From: Metallyticus violacea | Taxonomy: Eukaryota; Arthropoda; Insecta; Mantodea; Metallyticidae | Reading direction: 5' to 3' | Assembly: GCA_030762175.1 (NCBI GenBank) | Contig: CM060833.1 | Location: forward strand, 170,142,501-170,206,500 | DNA length: 64,000 bases | Part shown: one piece after another, positions 33,251 through 46,079 of the stretch | Layout: each line of letters opens with the position of its first letter | How positions within the stretch are numbered: the stretch's first letter is position 1 | Program-made: the position numbers and the translations under genes | The notes under the pieces: model-generated | Told to the model about the DNA's origin: nothing | The model's database searches: none | Seen by the model: only the letters and a program-made list of their open reading frames with translations

Positions 33251-34784
33251 TAAGTTGAAAAATGAAGAAGTGTTTTCAGTTCCAGTTTTATACAGTACAG
33301 CTCTGCCTCGTATTTGTAACTGACTAGGACATTATAAATTGGAAACCCGCGTAGATGCGCACATGTAAATGCATCCTTTGTTAACTGCAATTGAGGAACA
33401 GAACGTTACAGTGTATAATGGGCTGTTGGAACGCTGCACACGGAAGAGACCATTAGCACGTAGGTACTCCGGAAGTTGGGTCGCTAACCTAACGGATTAA
33501 GTACTTTTCAGTATCACGATATTATTAAATCGACACAACACACAGTGTGTCCAAAATGCTTCAAAATGGTACAGTAGACAAGCAGATACATAAACGACTT
33601 CGCGATTCAAATCCTTCTGCAAATGGGGGATTTTTAGCTATGGTTTGTGTTGCACCTTCAGAATAAATGTCTGGTATTTGAGCTGTGTGATGTTCAATCT
33701 CGTGGAACTTTAAAACAGTTACGGTGAATGACGGCGCGCCCTGCAGTTTCAAATCAATTCTGTAAAACCGCGGAAGCAAACTTCTAATATGATGAGAAAC
33801 GCTAATTTTTGTTTGTCCTGCGTATAATTTAAACTAAGATCAACATTAAAAATATCCGTTGTAATGTCGTATAACAGTATTACGCCAGTATATAAAAACT
33901 GCAAAGGGAGGGGGGAATAGACTGGAAAAAATATCAGAAAAATCTTATACTGTTTATTTTTAAATTTATCTGCTACATTGAAAGTACTATTGGCATAGAC
34001 AGGAAATTATATGGTAGAGAGTGCCTTCTGCCGAGTGCTAACGAACTACACCACTAACATTTGAGACGAGTCTTAAGGAATTAGAAATGGGAAATTATGA
34101 CCTGCTTGTTCAAAGTTTCTAAAGAAGCTGTAATTAGTGAACTTTTCATTGGAAATATCGTACAATTATGAGCGGAAGTTGTGCAACTCCGGCGCAGTCG
34201 GTCAAGTAAAAGCCGATCATTATTATCGAGTTCAAGTCTTGATCTCCTTTTCCTTCTGAACATTCTTCGTCATAAAATAAGTAACTACTCCTCTGGACCC
34301 GAATCAAGTTAACCATTGTTTAGTACGGCACTGTTATCTCGCTAAATTTGAAAACGCTGGTTATGAACTATTAAAAATCACGATTTCCTAGGTCGCGAAG
34401 CAAGTTTTAAGAAAGTCTTAATTTCGCCTTAAGACTGACTTAGAGGACCTAATTTCAATTTCTTTACCACCATATAATATCATTTTTCTTCTTGGACCAT
34501 TTGTTTCCTATCTTAAATTGCTTTACTAAGATCCCTCAAGACACACTGAAATTATTGCGATGTAATTTATTAACATCCTGTATAACATGCCCTTACATGC
34601 AGCAATATGCACTTTGTAGGGCTAATGTTATACTTACATATTTTTATTTCTGTCTGATGAACGTTTAAATTTTTGTCTTTTCAGATTTCATCCGGTAGAA
34701 TAATGTGAATTTGTGCAATTTTAGGAGAAAGAGGACTTAAGGAAGGAGTTTAGGAAGAGGAAATTACTTTGATTGATTGATCGA
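33251..34784. other. Unassigned non-coding region
   Basis: No feature recognised. Short frames on both strands lack motifs. Confidence 0.45.
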
Positions 34785-35075
34785 TTTTGTTTATTTATGG
34801 ACGCTCTTTAACATGCCAGATCATCAGCGTCCCACTCTAATTAGGGAGTGAAACGGCCGACAAATTTTGCTCAGAGGCCTCTCTTTCAGGCTTGAGGTTC
34901 TTTTTCGTGCCGTAAATGTACGACACGGGACCCACGACTTTACTTCTCTTACTGAGGATTTTTACGCCCGGAAAAAACCCATCGGTCCTGGCCGGGTTTG
35001 AACCCGCGATCTTGTGTTTAGAAGGCACCTCCTTCTAAACGCAAGTGTGGTTACCACTACGCCACCAGGACCGGC
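34785..35075 (-). mobile_element. SINE-B, near-complete copy
   Basis: On the minus strand the head reads GCCGGTCCTGGTGGCGTAGT, then GGTTACCACACTTG, and the B-box GCGGGTTTGAACCCGGCC... reads as ATCGCGGGTTCAAACCCGGC. The body and tail (AGAGCGTCCATAAATAAACA) follow. A small local duplication around CCTTCTAAAC lies between the A- and B-boxes (35019-35042). No target duplication found. Confidence 0.92.
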
Positions 35076-35333
35076 GGAATTGCTTAGAAGTGATCGGGAC
35101 AGGAACGAGTGTTTGAGATACCAAGAAGAACATTAAGACAGAATGTTTCAATGGAAGAGGAAAATGTCAAAACAACAGTGTGCAATACTGTTATAAAACT
35201 GAGGAACAGAGGGCGAACCCTTGAAAAGGAATCATGATGTCCTTTGTTATTATACCTACCACCAATTAAAATAAAAATTTTGCTCTGATATATTCTTTTC
35301 CTCAATGAGCAAAGGAGTCTATAGCCTTATTTA

Positions 35334-35552
35334 AGGACCATCCTCCCTGATTGAGTTTTTTTTTTCCAGGTTTTCCTCAGTCCTCATAAAGGGAGGTCCT
35401 TGGAGGTATCCTAAAATTAGACCTGGAACACTTTCTTCCTTTAAAAATACAAATCCTTTCCCAATATATATCATTTCATTTCATGTATCATCAGTGTCCT
35501 ACGCCTGTGGTGCCTCAGTAGTAAAAACGGGCGTTAAACACTAATTAAAAAA
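35334..35552 (+). mobile_element. SINE-A, 5'-truncated copy
   Basis: It begins at ACCATCCTCCCTGATTGAG, just after the tRNA-like head, so the A- and B-boxes are missing. The body (GGTTTTCCTCAGTCCTCATA, AGACCTGGAACA, ATCAGTGTCCTACGCCTGTG) and the end (AACGGGCGTTAAACACTAATTAAAAAA) are present. Confidence 0.9.
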
Positions 35553-38261
35553 AAACCTCATAAGGTAGTCACTCGCTAAGGGTTGTCTCGCCAGTTAAGT
35601 TCGTTGTCCGTGACAACCTATTACGTTTACAATTTTTCCTGGTTTCATTTGCTGGACCAAAAAATCGTCTCAGTGCCGGAAAAAAAAATATTCGGTAACA
35701 GACAAAAATGTCTCTGTTCTGTGTTGGAATGTTAGGAAAAGTGGCGCCACAGAGAGCTGACCATCAAAAGTCGCAGAAACATTCGTATTTTTTAACCAGC
35801 GAGCACAATACATTGTGTGTTTGACCTAATAGACTGTCCTTTGTGCTATTCTTAACCGTGCTTAATAACAAACACATTAGCTTGGCCTTCTGTTTTTCTT
35901 GGCCTATTGTATACATCTTAGGTGCAGTTGTGTACAGCGCCACTCGTTTCGCCAAATGAACATTACATGCTTTTTCTTTAACAACGTGTTACACCTTTGT
36001 GCATATATGCCTCTTTTCTCATAAATCCTAGTAGTATAGGTCTTTGGGAGAATGAGTAAAACGAAATAAAATGGGCAAAGAAACATTTAGAATAAAAGCT
36101 CAACTCTTAGAATGTTTCCAACCTGAAATTGAGACCATACAGGGTCACCTGGCAGGTAAACTATGACAGTAGGAAGTAGTGCTCATTTTCAATTTATCGA
36201 GATTCAAAAGAGTTAATTTTTTAAATAATTTCGTAACGTCTGTAATTTTCTTGTAAGTTTAATAAGCATAAGCCGTTAATTTCTATGCTACAGCTATGAC
36301 CCGTTTTTAATCCATGATGCCTATTAATTTCATGACTCAAAAATGTCTGAGATGCATTAGGCCATAGCTGTTGAAATTACAAGCTCTCAGTACCTATGAA
36401 AATGCAGCTTGTGGAACAAAAGTTATCAATATATGCCAGAACTTTTGGGGAAATGTACTGTCTCTTAAGATATAGTAAAAGGATGGTATCGAGAGAACAT
36501 CCTTTGGAGACGAGTTCTTGAAGAATAGATGCATGATAAACTTATGCAAGTTTTGCTATTAGGAATACGATAGAGAAACTGACATCTCTTTTGAAGAAAT
36601 ACTTGGGCATTTCTAGAGAAATTATCGTGCTTCAAGATAAGTAGTTGAATAGTAAAATAAAAATATCAGATCAAGCTAGAAATGGACCAGTTGTGTAGCA
36701 TAGGAACCAACCACTGTAAGTTGCATTGTCTACCCACTTGGTGGTTGAATCAGAATGTCCAAAGTAAGCAAGGTAACTTGGAAAGTGTGTAAAACACGCT
36801 TTTAAAAGCCTGTATAAGTTGAAACTGTAATGCCATAATATACAGAGCGACCCAATGAACTAAGAATCTATGGCTTTGCACACATAGAGTCAGAGAAGGT
36901 AAGTCACCTGTAGGTTGAGCATTAAAGTGCATTCCACATACGGTTTAAGGATCAAAATAATACATTCAGAGTCTCAAAAATGTAGCCATGACTTTACTGG
37001 CTGAAAGTCTTTTCTTTTCTCCCTCCCATTCTTTCGTGGGGAGTTTTGTGATGCCATTCCATGATTTTTCTTTGGTCTCAGGCTGAAGTGATGATTCTGT
37101 GTTTGATGATGGACCAGAAATCGTAACCTTCAACCTAATAACGAACAAGACGACGGTTCTGGTTCCTTAATGTCGGCGGCTAGGTATCCATTTAGCACAA
37201 ATCTTTGAATATTACAACTGGTGGGTAATTGTGTTGGCACCTGGCAGAGATGTCAAGTTGAACAGAGAGTTGCCCCGATACCAAGGATGTCCTGGTGTGT
37301 GTCACCCACCAGGAGCGTGAATGATCAATGATGCGAAGTTGCTGATAGCCTTTTTGCCTAACTGATACATGCTTTTATCCATCTCATTCTCCGGTACACT
37401 TTAAACACCTCTGAATGTTCTGCACTTTGTCAATAACGCACATATAGTTATAAATTCCATTTTGGAATCTATCTGCACAGTGCCACCTAACGAAAGAAGA
37501 AAGCATGTAAGATATTGTGCAAAGTGTGGAAGATATTACACATAAAATGTGTGTATATACTTAGATAAAGTGACTGAAAAAAAAAGAGAATGCATTGCAT
37601 TTTTGAGCGCCCTTCATAGAGCAACGAAAATTGCCTAAATTGTATGTAAACGTATTGAGATCAGTTTCCACAATGAATCTGCGTATAGAATGAACAGACT
37701 CCGTTCCTCATGATTGATACAATAGAGCGCGTGAATTGACCATTTTCAAAACGTGTTTCCATTACGATTGCTTCCACTGATTAAATCATTTTCAGCATGA
37801 CACTCCACAATATTTGAATATTTTTAACGAATACTTAACCATCAAAAGCAATTACTTGTTAAGAAATTTTCTTACTACCCAGCTCGGACCGGATTGACAG
37901 TGCAACATATTGGCAGCATAACTCCACATTTTTTATCATGTATAAAGCATATACAGAGTCATAGTTGCTGGAGTTATCTGAAGGTTCTGACGGTGTAGAT
38001 AATATACAGTAAACACTGTTCGCTTGCTATTCAGAGTAGATAATAAAATATAATCTGATAGTTCATTACTGTTACCGTTGCTATACTCCCATATGTCTGT
38101 TAGCTTGAAAGAAAGGCAGAGACATATGGAGCCAGCCACTCCTGTCCATTATATCACAAGACGGAGACAGAGGACGCGGCGGTCGTGCGGTAAGCCTTGC
38201 CCCACCGGGGTTGTTGGGCTAGTGGTTAGTTTTTTTTAGGTACCTTAACATAGCAAGTTAT
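35553..38261. other. Unassigned non-coding region
   Basis: About 2.7 kb with no SINE or transposase match and only short motif-free frames (60-67 codons). Confidence 0.45.
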
Positions 38262-38975
38262 AGGTCATCATTTTTGAGACTTTCACCCATCTCTCTGCTA
38301 GTATTCGAATTTACTGCAGATATCAATCCTTGGATTAGAGGCAAAAACTCTCGTTGTCTCTGACGACATCTTCAATATTATCGAACCGCCTTCCTCGAAG
38401 AAATGTCGCCATAAATCGGAACAAAATGTAACCAGAAGGCGCAGCATGTGAAATATGTGCTGGATGGAGCAGTAATTTTATTCCTTGTAATTCATGCAAT
38501 TTTTGTGTCAATCTTGATGAATGGGCAGGAGCATTGTATTATTGCATTAAAGCGCGCATTCTGTTTATTGAAGCCGCGTAGCGTACTGTTGACGGTACAA
38601 CTCAGTGTACTCCACGATCATTTGGGACTAGCTTGAAATTGACATCTTCAGAATGCCACCACAAACACAAGCCCAAAATTCTTTTGAAGAACAACTGAGT
38701 GAGGTTCGTTCTGATGGGATACCATTGCTTTAAAGAGAAATATTTAGTCACAATGCGTTTCCAGAATCGGGCTTTTAAATAAGTCGATCAACGATCAACT
38801 TGCCGCTGGGCCTGAATTTCGACAAGTTCATATGGATCTAACCTTCGACTTTAACACATTATGTAGAGTTGGTGTAGGCTCGAAGCTGCTGTTGATTTGA
38901 GGATACCAAGCCTTCCTGACAGTTCACGAATACTGGCAAGTGGCTCTTCTTTGAGTACAGTGCGCAGAACTTAAT
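38262..38975 (-). mobile_element. mariner transposase relic (cecropia-like)
   Basis: Minus-strand landmarks in order: LKEEPLASIRELSGRLGILK then STAASSLHQLYIM (HTH). RIVT follows, with the CDE.W first catalytic motif lost. LCLWWHSEDVNFKLVPNDRG is the WW-type second strand, where the catalytic position is H in place of D. QYNAPAHSSRLTQKLHELQG has N in the DNA.PH position. IKLLLHPAHISHAAPSGYIL, RFMATFLRGRRFDNIEDVV and ILAERWVKVSKMMTY reach the normal C-terminus. The WW in place of FW, and the KST..LHQL HTH, point to the cecropia-type branch. Two or more catalytic residues and the frame are broken. Confidence 0.86.
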
Positions 38976-39097
38976 TATCACAGAGAGCGGCTTATTTACA
39001 AGCCTAGTGTCTCCACCATTGAATAGGCCGTAGTGGTTTGGTGTTGTTCTATTGACAACACACTCTCCCCTTCTAAGTCAGCTTCTGACGTAGCACT
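38976..39097. other. Spacer, probably remnant mariner 5' part
   Basis: Follows the cecropia-like relic. No readable motif. Confidence 0.3.
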
Positions 39098-39098
39098 C

Positions 39099-39129
<31 letters not shown>

Positions 39130-39130
39130 G
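39098..39130. repeat. (AAT)n microsatellite
   Basis: About 11 AAT triplets. Confidence 0.95.
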
Positions 39131-40228
39131 GCAAACATCTATTTTGATATCATACATTCTTTGTTAGATTGGAGAACATATAATGTAATATGTTTTATAC
39201 TCTAATCTTGTTTTAAACTAATGTTTAAGATAATACCTTCAGTATATAATTAAATTATCCTTAACTCAAAAGACAAACGAATAAACCGTTTATTGAAAAG
39301 AACTTTCTGGCCAAATAGTATGAGCTTAGAAAAATATTCGGGATAAATAGTAAAATTAATGAGGAAAAGAAAGAGCTTAAGTAAGTAGCATTGAAATATG
39401 ATGTTGAAAATGTTCACCGTTAGCTGCGAGACAGATGTTTTAGTGGGATTATAAATGTGCCTTCTCTGGAATGTAATCTCCCTTGCTTTTTTTAATATCC
39501 TTTTTTCCTCTCACCACTTAGAGATGGTTTCTGGCTATTATAAACATAATTTAAAAAAGCGGAATAGAAACATTAAATTATATTTTTGGCTCATCATATT
39601 ACTTATTCCACCCAAGAGCATTTGAGCCTGTCCTTCGCGTTTCCAGCTGGTGGTGAGCCAAAGTCCCTAACCCTGAACTACGGGGATGGTGTATCACTCG
39701 CTCTAGGCTTCTGACTTTACCTGATGAGTTAAAAATTAATGGACATAATTGACATGAACATTCCATGGTATAAGAGAAACATGACGCTGTGGTGGCAGGT
39801 GTTCAAAGTAGATGCCATTAGGATCAAGGCTTGCCATATTAAGTGACATTTTCAGGTAACATGAAGATAGTCACCGCCTCATATTTTCGTCGGTTTGCTG
39901 CGCATACGAGTGCTCTTTGTAGAAAAATGCTGGATGCGCAGACCATTTTGAACCATGCACTTGTTGGTGAAGTGTGTTAATAAAGAGGTTGGGTAAAATC
40001 GCAACAGGAATCGAACCCCGTCTACCCCTAGACTGCTTTTCTCTTTAGATTAAAATATTATTCCAATAGTCTACATCTTCAGGAAAATATTAATTAATTG
40101 TATTACTATTATTTTTTGGTGCCAGTCGGAATCTTGAAAATTAAAAGATGCGGTACTTTTGAAAGGCGCCCCTGTAAAAACAAGTATAGTGCCATATTAA
40201 TGAAAGCATCAAATGCAGCTACCCTTTA
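39131..40228. other. Unassigned non-coding region
   Basis: No relic recognised. A B-box-like GGGTTCGATTCCTG occurs on the minus strand near 40006-40020 without an A-box partner. Confidence 0.45.
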
Positions 40229-40496
40229 ATTTTTTTTTTTTTTTGTGTGAATAGTGTTTAACGCCCGTTTGTAGTACTGAGGCACCACATGCGATGGACA
40301 CTGGTGATACATGAAATGAAATGATATATTGGGAAAGAAATTTTTTTTCCTTAAGGAAGGAAACGTTCCAGGTCCAAGTTTAGGGTACCTCCCCGGCATT
40401 TGCCATTAATGAGGACCGAGGAAAATCTGGGAAAAACCTCAGTCAGACCTCTCGCTCATGAGTGCGCGTCTTAACGACCTCGGCCGCACATGGCGG
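40229..40496 (-). mobile_element. SINE-A copy, partly deleted head
   Basis: The poly-T at 40229-40244 is the tail. The body blocks AGGTACCCTAAACTTGGACC and GGCAAATGCCGGGGAGG are present. Between the body and the A-box about 30 bp, including the B-box GGTTCGAATCC, is missing. The head ends at ACCGCCATGTGCGGCCGAGG in minus orientation. Confidence 0.88.
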
Positions 40497-41807
40497 TAAA
40501 TTCTAGAGTGATATCTTCTTTGGTTTTTGAATAATCCTCTTTCTATTTTTTCCTATCATCGGAACCAGTCCTAGTAATACAGTGATGGGCGATTTTGGCA
40601 CAAGTGACTGCTGTACGGCGTTTCTGTAGCCTTCTGCATCAATTACACCGCTCTAGGGTGCTTCAAGAATACTATAACATATAAACAAAAGTAATTTTAA
40701 TAAAACGATATTAGGTGAAACGTTATCGCTTGTATAATTTTCGGCTGTAGTAGTCATCGGTAAAGAAAGGAGGGAGATGAATTTCCTAAAGAGAGAAACT
40801 CGATATTCAGCCTGGTTAAAGCTCATTAGACAGAACTTCATTTCGAAAGCAGATTTCTTGATTTGAAAAAAAGAAACGTACATTAAAGTCAACAGCTATC
40901 CCTTGGAACGTTTTTTTTTATAGCGGTTCCAAAAAAAAAAAAAAAAAAGGAATTGAATGGGTTATTGATTGTTATTTTATTCGGACAATTTGATGCTCTT
41001 CTTGTCTTGCCTCGACTCTTGGAGTTATGAGTTCGATGCTTCCTAACTCTCTGGTTCGAATGCAGAGGATAGGAATCTCAGGGAATTTTGGACTGTTTTT
41101 AATGACTTAGAGTCATTAGAGGGGAAGGCGATTGTTCACTGTAATAATGAAGTTCGGCACTGTTTGAACATTTAATTTATTTGACAACTGGGAAGGTTCT
41201 GGGACATGCTGTGCTTCGTCGGATTATAATTCGTTGTATTCACTCGCGTAGTTATTCACTTGAACACGATGGTGATTATTATTGCTATTACGTTGCGTTG
41301 CCCGACTGACTCTCACTGAACGAACGATTTACTTTAACTCTTCGCGACGGTTTTAATTACTTTGCTTTGACACTATTAGGACTGCTTCCTGTCGCGACTG
41401 CCTCAGAACTTAAACTTCTATAGTTAATATTACATCTTCTGTGAACTTGCTCGCCCCCTTGCTAAAAATTTAATTCCTTTAAATAAATTGAATTTGGTTC
41501 CTTCTAGAATATCATTGGCTCACGCTAGCGCATGATCTATTACAAGTTTTCTTCTATATGTCGAATTTTTAAACATGTTGATTAGTTGAAGACTCTGGGT
41601 TTTTTAACAGGAAATATTTCTTATTCCCACGTAAGGAAAAGGTACTTCTACCCTTTCAGTAGATTCTCCGGATATAGCAGTTCCTACCATACATGCAATC
41701 TTCTTTGAAAATCTTGGTTTCTGTGAAACGCGTATTTCTGTAAGCGGCATTTTCTTTTGAAGTACCGTTTTCAATTGAATCCTAGCCCTTTACAGCGTTA
41801 TTACCTG
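40497..41807. other. Unassigned region, possible LTR-like sequence in its right part
   Basis: No coding frame. An 18-nt A-run lies near 40929. The stretch 41.2-41.8 kb has an LTR-like character (short direct sequence blocks, no frames) and precedes a primer-binding-site-like motif, but the boundaries cannot be set. Confidence 0.3.
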
Positions 41808-41821
41808 TGGCGCCGAACAGG
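41808..41821 (+). other. Primer-binding-site-like motif
   Basis: TGGCGCCGAACAGG matches, with one C missing, the tRNA-Lys-complementary primer-binding site (TGGCGCCCGAACAGG) that follows the 5' LTR of some retroelements. The preceding dinucleotide is TG, not the usual CA. No gag or pol frame follows. Chance is a real alternative. Confidence 0.25.
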
Positions 41822-42126
41822 TGTCGGCTAGACTGTCCGTAAGGATTTGAAAATGGGTAAAGTTTAACAAGAATCTTTTCCCAGGCATATGTAATATTCT
41901 CCGACAAAGACAGCATTTCCTTTCCCTTATCTTAGCAAACAAGGTACAACCACGGACTTAACGCCAATAGAAGTAGGGGTTTCAGTGTGAGAAGGGTCGC
42001 GGTATTTGCGAAAGCGAGGAAGATGAAAATCCCCGTAGAGCACTACAAGACGAACCATTCGAAATCCGGGAGGGTGAAGATAACGGTTCTGTTGATAAGA
42101 ATATCACGAGAAAGGTTTCCCTTATT

Positions 42127-42420
42127 TTTTTTTTTTTTGAGTAGTGTTTAACGCCCGTTTTTACTACTGAGGCACCACAGGCGGTGGACACTGATGATAC
42201 ATGAGATGAAATGATAAATTGGGAAAGGATATTTTTTTTTTTTTAAGGAAGGAAGCGTTCCAGGCCTAAGTTTAGGTACCTCCCCGGCATTTGCCAGTTA
42301 TGAAGACTGAGGAAAACCTGGAAAAAACCCCAGTCAGGGAGGACGGTCCTGGCGGGATTCGAACCGCAGACCTCCCGCTCACGAGTCCGTGCCTTAACGA
42401 CCTCGGCCATCCGTGGCGGT
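42127..42420 (-). mobile_element. SINE-A, complete young-looking copy with 12-bp target duplication
   Basis: Full element on the minus strand: ACCGCCACGGATGGCCGAGG, GTCGTTAAGGCACGGACTCG, TGAGCGGGAGGTCTGCGGTT (then CGAATCCC) and the complete body. The A-tail is seen as poly-T from 42127. The 12-bp duplication GTTTCCCTTATT is exact at 42115-42126 and 42421-42432. This copy, with the one at 3.5 kb, best defines the SINE-A consensus of about 290-300 bp. Confidence 0.96.
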
Positions 42421-42432
42421 GTTTCCCTTATT

Positions 42433-43118
42433 GTTTGGGAGCGTTTAGTAATGTTATTTAAATTTGTTTAAAATATGAAGCAAGAACCAGATTCCTATGG
42501 GAGTGCATGCTGGTCTCGTGAAATTATTAATAATCTTCTCTCAGTGTTATTGTCACAGCAGAAGAATATTCACTTTCAAAGGCTTTGGTTTACCCCTTTT
42601 TTTAGAGAAGCCACTTTTCACAGAATTGTGAGATCTCCGATTGCTCCTGGTACAAAATTTTCCAGAAAAACGCAAATCGTGCAAACGTTAAAAAATCCAA
42701 CGGTGGATAAACTGAAGTTGGCTGGGACAGACAGTTGACAGTACGGACTTTTCGCTAAACATGTATGGACGTTCATAGAGGGACGAAAACATTACTTTAT
42801 TTTTATTGAAAAAGTACTTACTTTGGGTGAGTTAGAGAAACCTGTGTGTGTGTGAGACATACCCTCTCTTGACTATTATTTTTGTATTTTTCAGTTCAAA
42901 CTAAAACACTTTATTCATTACACTGAACACTGCTGCATATCCTTGCGGCGTCACGTCTCGGAATATAAACAGCAGTAACTCAGCTTATTATCGAGCGAGA
43001 TGAGGTTTTCTTTGTTGTGAATGTCTTCACGATCTGTAAAATAACAAACATTAAATCAGGTATCAAAGAGGGTCTTACTCGCGTTAAAGAGAAGAAATAT
43101 GTAGTAGCACGTTAGTCA
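42433..43118. other. Unassigned stretch with a motif-free 87-codon frame
   Basis: A plus frame at 42475-42738 begins MKQEPDSYGSACWSREIINN and has mixed, protein-like composition but no domain I recognise. It starts 43 bp after the SINE-A target site. It may be chance. Confidence 0.3.
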
Positions 43119-43183
43119 TACAAGATTCGAACCTTGCGGCTTGCACGTTTACAGTACGTGTCGAACGTATGAGCTATCAAATG
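43119..43183 (-). pseudogene. tRNA-like relic
   Basis: On the minus strand GATAGCTCATACGTTCGACA (A-box-like) is followed by a perfect CACGT/ACGTG stem with a 7-nt loop at the anticodon-arm position. Then comes AAGGTTCGAATCTTGT (B-box). The D-stem and T-stem do not pair properly and position 33 is C instead of T, so it is a degraded tRNA or SINE head. Confidence 0.48.
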
Positions 43184-43797
43184 TTCTCACCGCGTACGAA
43201 CGAGAAGGGAGCAAAAGAAGCAACTTTGAGGAAAGACATTTTTCCGCTCAATAGGTAGATCTGGTCTTCACAAGCGCGTGTTTGCTCAGAGTTAATGCAA
43301 ACATCCTGCGGCACTTCTCGCAAGTGTTGTCTTCGCTGCAGCTACCGGACTGTAGTCGCCGGTTCCTGCTTGTCTTCCTGACTATCTGCCTCAATTGTCC
43401 TTGATATTTACAAGCATAGCTACTCATTGAATACTCCAGCGAAATGAGCAATAGGAATTTTTAAACAAACCCACGTCGTAGTCTATCCCCTCTACCCTAA
43501 GGTGCAGCACTCACCTTCGCTAGACAGTTTAGCGAGGAATGGACGACGGTGTAAATCAACTAACTTAGATACTGTAAAACAATAAAGGGGTTGTGTAATA
43601 CAAAGAATAACACGTTAATAATTAACATATAACTTATAATATAAACCTACTAACATTAATATCACATGCTATGCTCTCAAATGAATGATTAAGGTAACGT
43701 ATGTTGTTATAATTATAAATTGGAAACGTGATTGATATAAATAAACAAACTCTTGCCCTCGCCAATTAAACATGACACTACTTACAGAAATTCTATT
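43184..43797. other. Unassigned stretch
   Basis: 43.25-43.45 kb is less AT-rich than its flanks and carries a 67-codon minus frame with a CEKC motif but no recognisable domain. Confidence 0.35.
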
Positions 43798-44056
43798 TAA
43801 CATCTCAGGTCATCAGCGTCCCATTCAATTCAGGGCTTGAAACGGCCGACAAATTTTGCTCAGAGACCTCTCTTTCAGGCTTGAGGTTCTTTATCGTGCC
43901 GTAAATGACGACACGGAACCCACGACTTTACTTCCCTTCCGAAGGAAGCCATACTTAGGACTTTTACGCCTGAAAAAATCCATCGATCCTGGCCGGGTTT
44001 GAACTCGCGATCTTGGGTTCAGAAAGCAAGTATGGTTACCACAATACCACCAGGAC
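43798..44056 (-). mobile_element. SINE-B, 3'-truncated copy
   Basis: Head GTCCTGGTGGTATTGTGGTT and B-box GCGAGTTCAAACCCGGCC in minus orientation, with the usual body down to CCTGAGATGTTAAA. The final GAGCGTCCATAAATAA tail is missing. It abuts the next SINE-A directly. Confidence 0.9.
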
Positions 44057-44061
44057 TTTAA

Positions 44062-44293
44062 TATTGTTAAACGCACTTTTTAACAGGGGATGAACATTGA
44101 TGATACATGAGATGAAATGATAAACAGATAAAGGAAGGAAGCGTTCCAGGCCTAACTTTAGGGTGCATCCCCGGCATTTGACATTTCAGGACTGAGGAAA
44201 GCCTCAGTCATGGAGGACGGTCCTGGTGGAAATCGATCCTCAAACCTCCCGCCCACCATTCCGCGCCTTAACAACTTCGGCCACTCGGGTGCT
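44062..44293 (-). mobile_element. SINE-A, degraded copy
   Basis: Minus orientation. The head (CACCCGAGTGGCCGAAGTTG, TTAAGGCGCGG) and body blocks are present. About 25 bp is deleted near the CTACTGAGGCACC segment and the B-box is altered to GATCGATTTCC. It lies immediately next to SINE-B at 43798-44056 in the same orientation. Confidence 0.82.
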
Positions 44294-46079
44294 ATGTCAC
44301 GACCTATGGCAGTATCTCTTAACGCTCACAGGGTTTACACCCACTATTTCTGCCATGTTTTTATTCACGTTCACATTATTTACAGCTCACGCTGGAACTC
44401 GAGACATTCCGCTTTTAATTTCTCTAGGTTTTCCTCAATATGAATGATTCACTTCTTTTTTGTGCTACTCCAATAGTCTTTAAGGTTGTGCAAATGATTG
44501 AAATTCATTGGCTCATAAAGTAGCTTAATATTCCTTTAGGATGATGGGAACCTTATTTAGTAAGATAATGCACAAGGGCCATCTAATTGGCAAGTAATGG
44601 TAATGGACAGCGATCTCACGAAGGTTTTTAATGACAGTGTTCTACAACCATGACGCTCCTTTGCCTACCAGAACGTTTGCTTATGGCAGACAAAAACATA
44701 CATGAAAATATTTAAGTTGGCGCTGTTAGCGCTTTATATCCCCATCTTTCCGCGGGATTGATCAGTTATAAAAGACAGAAAGCATGGCTAACGTTAGTAA
44801 TGGTGTGTGGAATAAACGCTAAGAATATGACGAGCTTCTGATGCACTACCAGGAAATAAACAAGGTTATTGAAAGTAATTATCGAAGTTTCAAAACACCA
44901 CCGCTCACAACGCATAGTACAAATGAGATACGAATACGATTCTTGTTTTATTGCACAGCAAAATTCCCATTTTTTTCCATGCATTATCAATTCTCAATCT
45001 GTGCGTCCTGCACACAACTACACATAGTCGATTTCTTCCCACACACACACGCCAAAGTGTTCTAGCTTTTCAAAAAGCTGAAAAAACTGGCATGTTCCTA
45101 TTGTGTGAAGAATGCAAGAAGAATGACGTCCAGGATAAACTGCAACTTACTGTTGAAAATGTCCCTAAGTTTTTGCCAAAATGCGAACATACACTTTTTG
45201 CTAGTAATGCATTTTGCCTAATCATGTGAATTGTCTAAAAAGGGCCGAAAATTCGATTCCAACATACGGCGATGTCTAGTAAATTAAGTGGCCTGGAATT
45301 GCAAAAAAATTAATTGACAGTCTAATCTCATCTCGTTTTATTTTCTTGAAGTCAGTGGGCATTGTCCCATATGTAAAATTGTAACTAGCAATACATTTTC
45401 TAATAATTGTTGGAATCATAGAATGGGCCAACCATTTTCTGAACTTAAATTCTGTGGAAACATCGCGTCAGAAATATCTCATGCAGAAATATTCCTTTCG
45501 ACGGTTTTAGGGAAATTCATCGGTTACTAGTTTCATCACTTCCATTCCGCCAAGCCACGAGAGATTGTATTGTAACTTGCAAGGCAATAGCTATTGTTGA
45601 GGGCTTGCTATTTTCCAACACGTTACAGGAAATGCACACTTTTGTGCTAGTCGGTCTTTTCTTCAAAAACTACCGACATTTCGGAATCAGTTGAAGCTCA
45701 TAATTGACCAGCAAGATGTTATTCGGACAAGTAATGCAAAGTGTTGCCTCAACAGAAATGTGCAGATTGGCGTATTTCTGTAGAAAATTGCTAAGTGTTG
45801 ATCATTAACTTTCTCCAGAAGTACGTTAGCAGACCTTGTTAAAAATCTTGACTTTTGTTTGTGATGAACGATGATGAACTGCTCTCGAATGTTTGTTTTT
45901 GTCATTCTGCGTGGATGCAAAATGAACCTCTTTAAGTGAACAAAGTAATGCACGTCCCTCACACACATTACGCTGAAATCGTCGAACCCACAGAAGGAGG
46001 GTTGTGTACTCCAAATTCATCCACCCTTTCCCCTTTTTGCCCTCCACAATGATACTTCTGAATATCTTAGTATTTACAA
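44294..46079. other. Unassigned non-coding region
   Basis: Frames up to 93 codons (44951-45229 plus, 45687-45968 minus) have no recognisable domain. No SINE or transposase match. Confidence 0.4.

Noticed and set aside
40000..40035. B-box-like GGGTTCGATTCCTG on the minus strand
   Set aside because: No A-box at the right distance.
44760..44790. TATAAAAG followed by an ATGGC start, looking like a promoter plus start codon
   Set aside because: The frame stops after about 10 codons; a chance TATA in AT-rich DNA.
45687..45968. 93-codon minus frame suspected as transposase
   Set aside because: No catalytic or HTH motif could be aligned.
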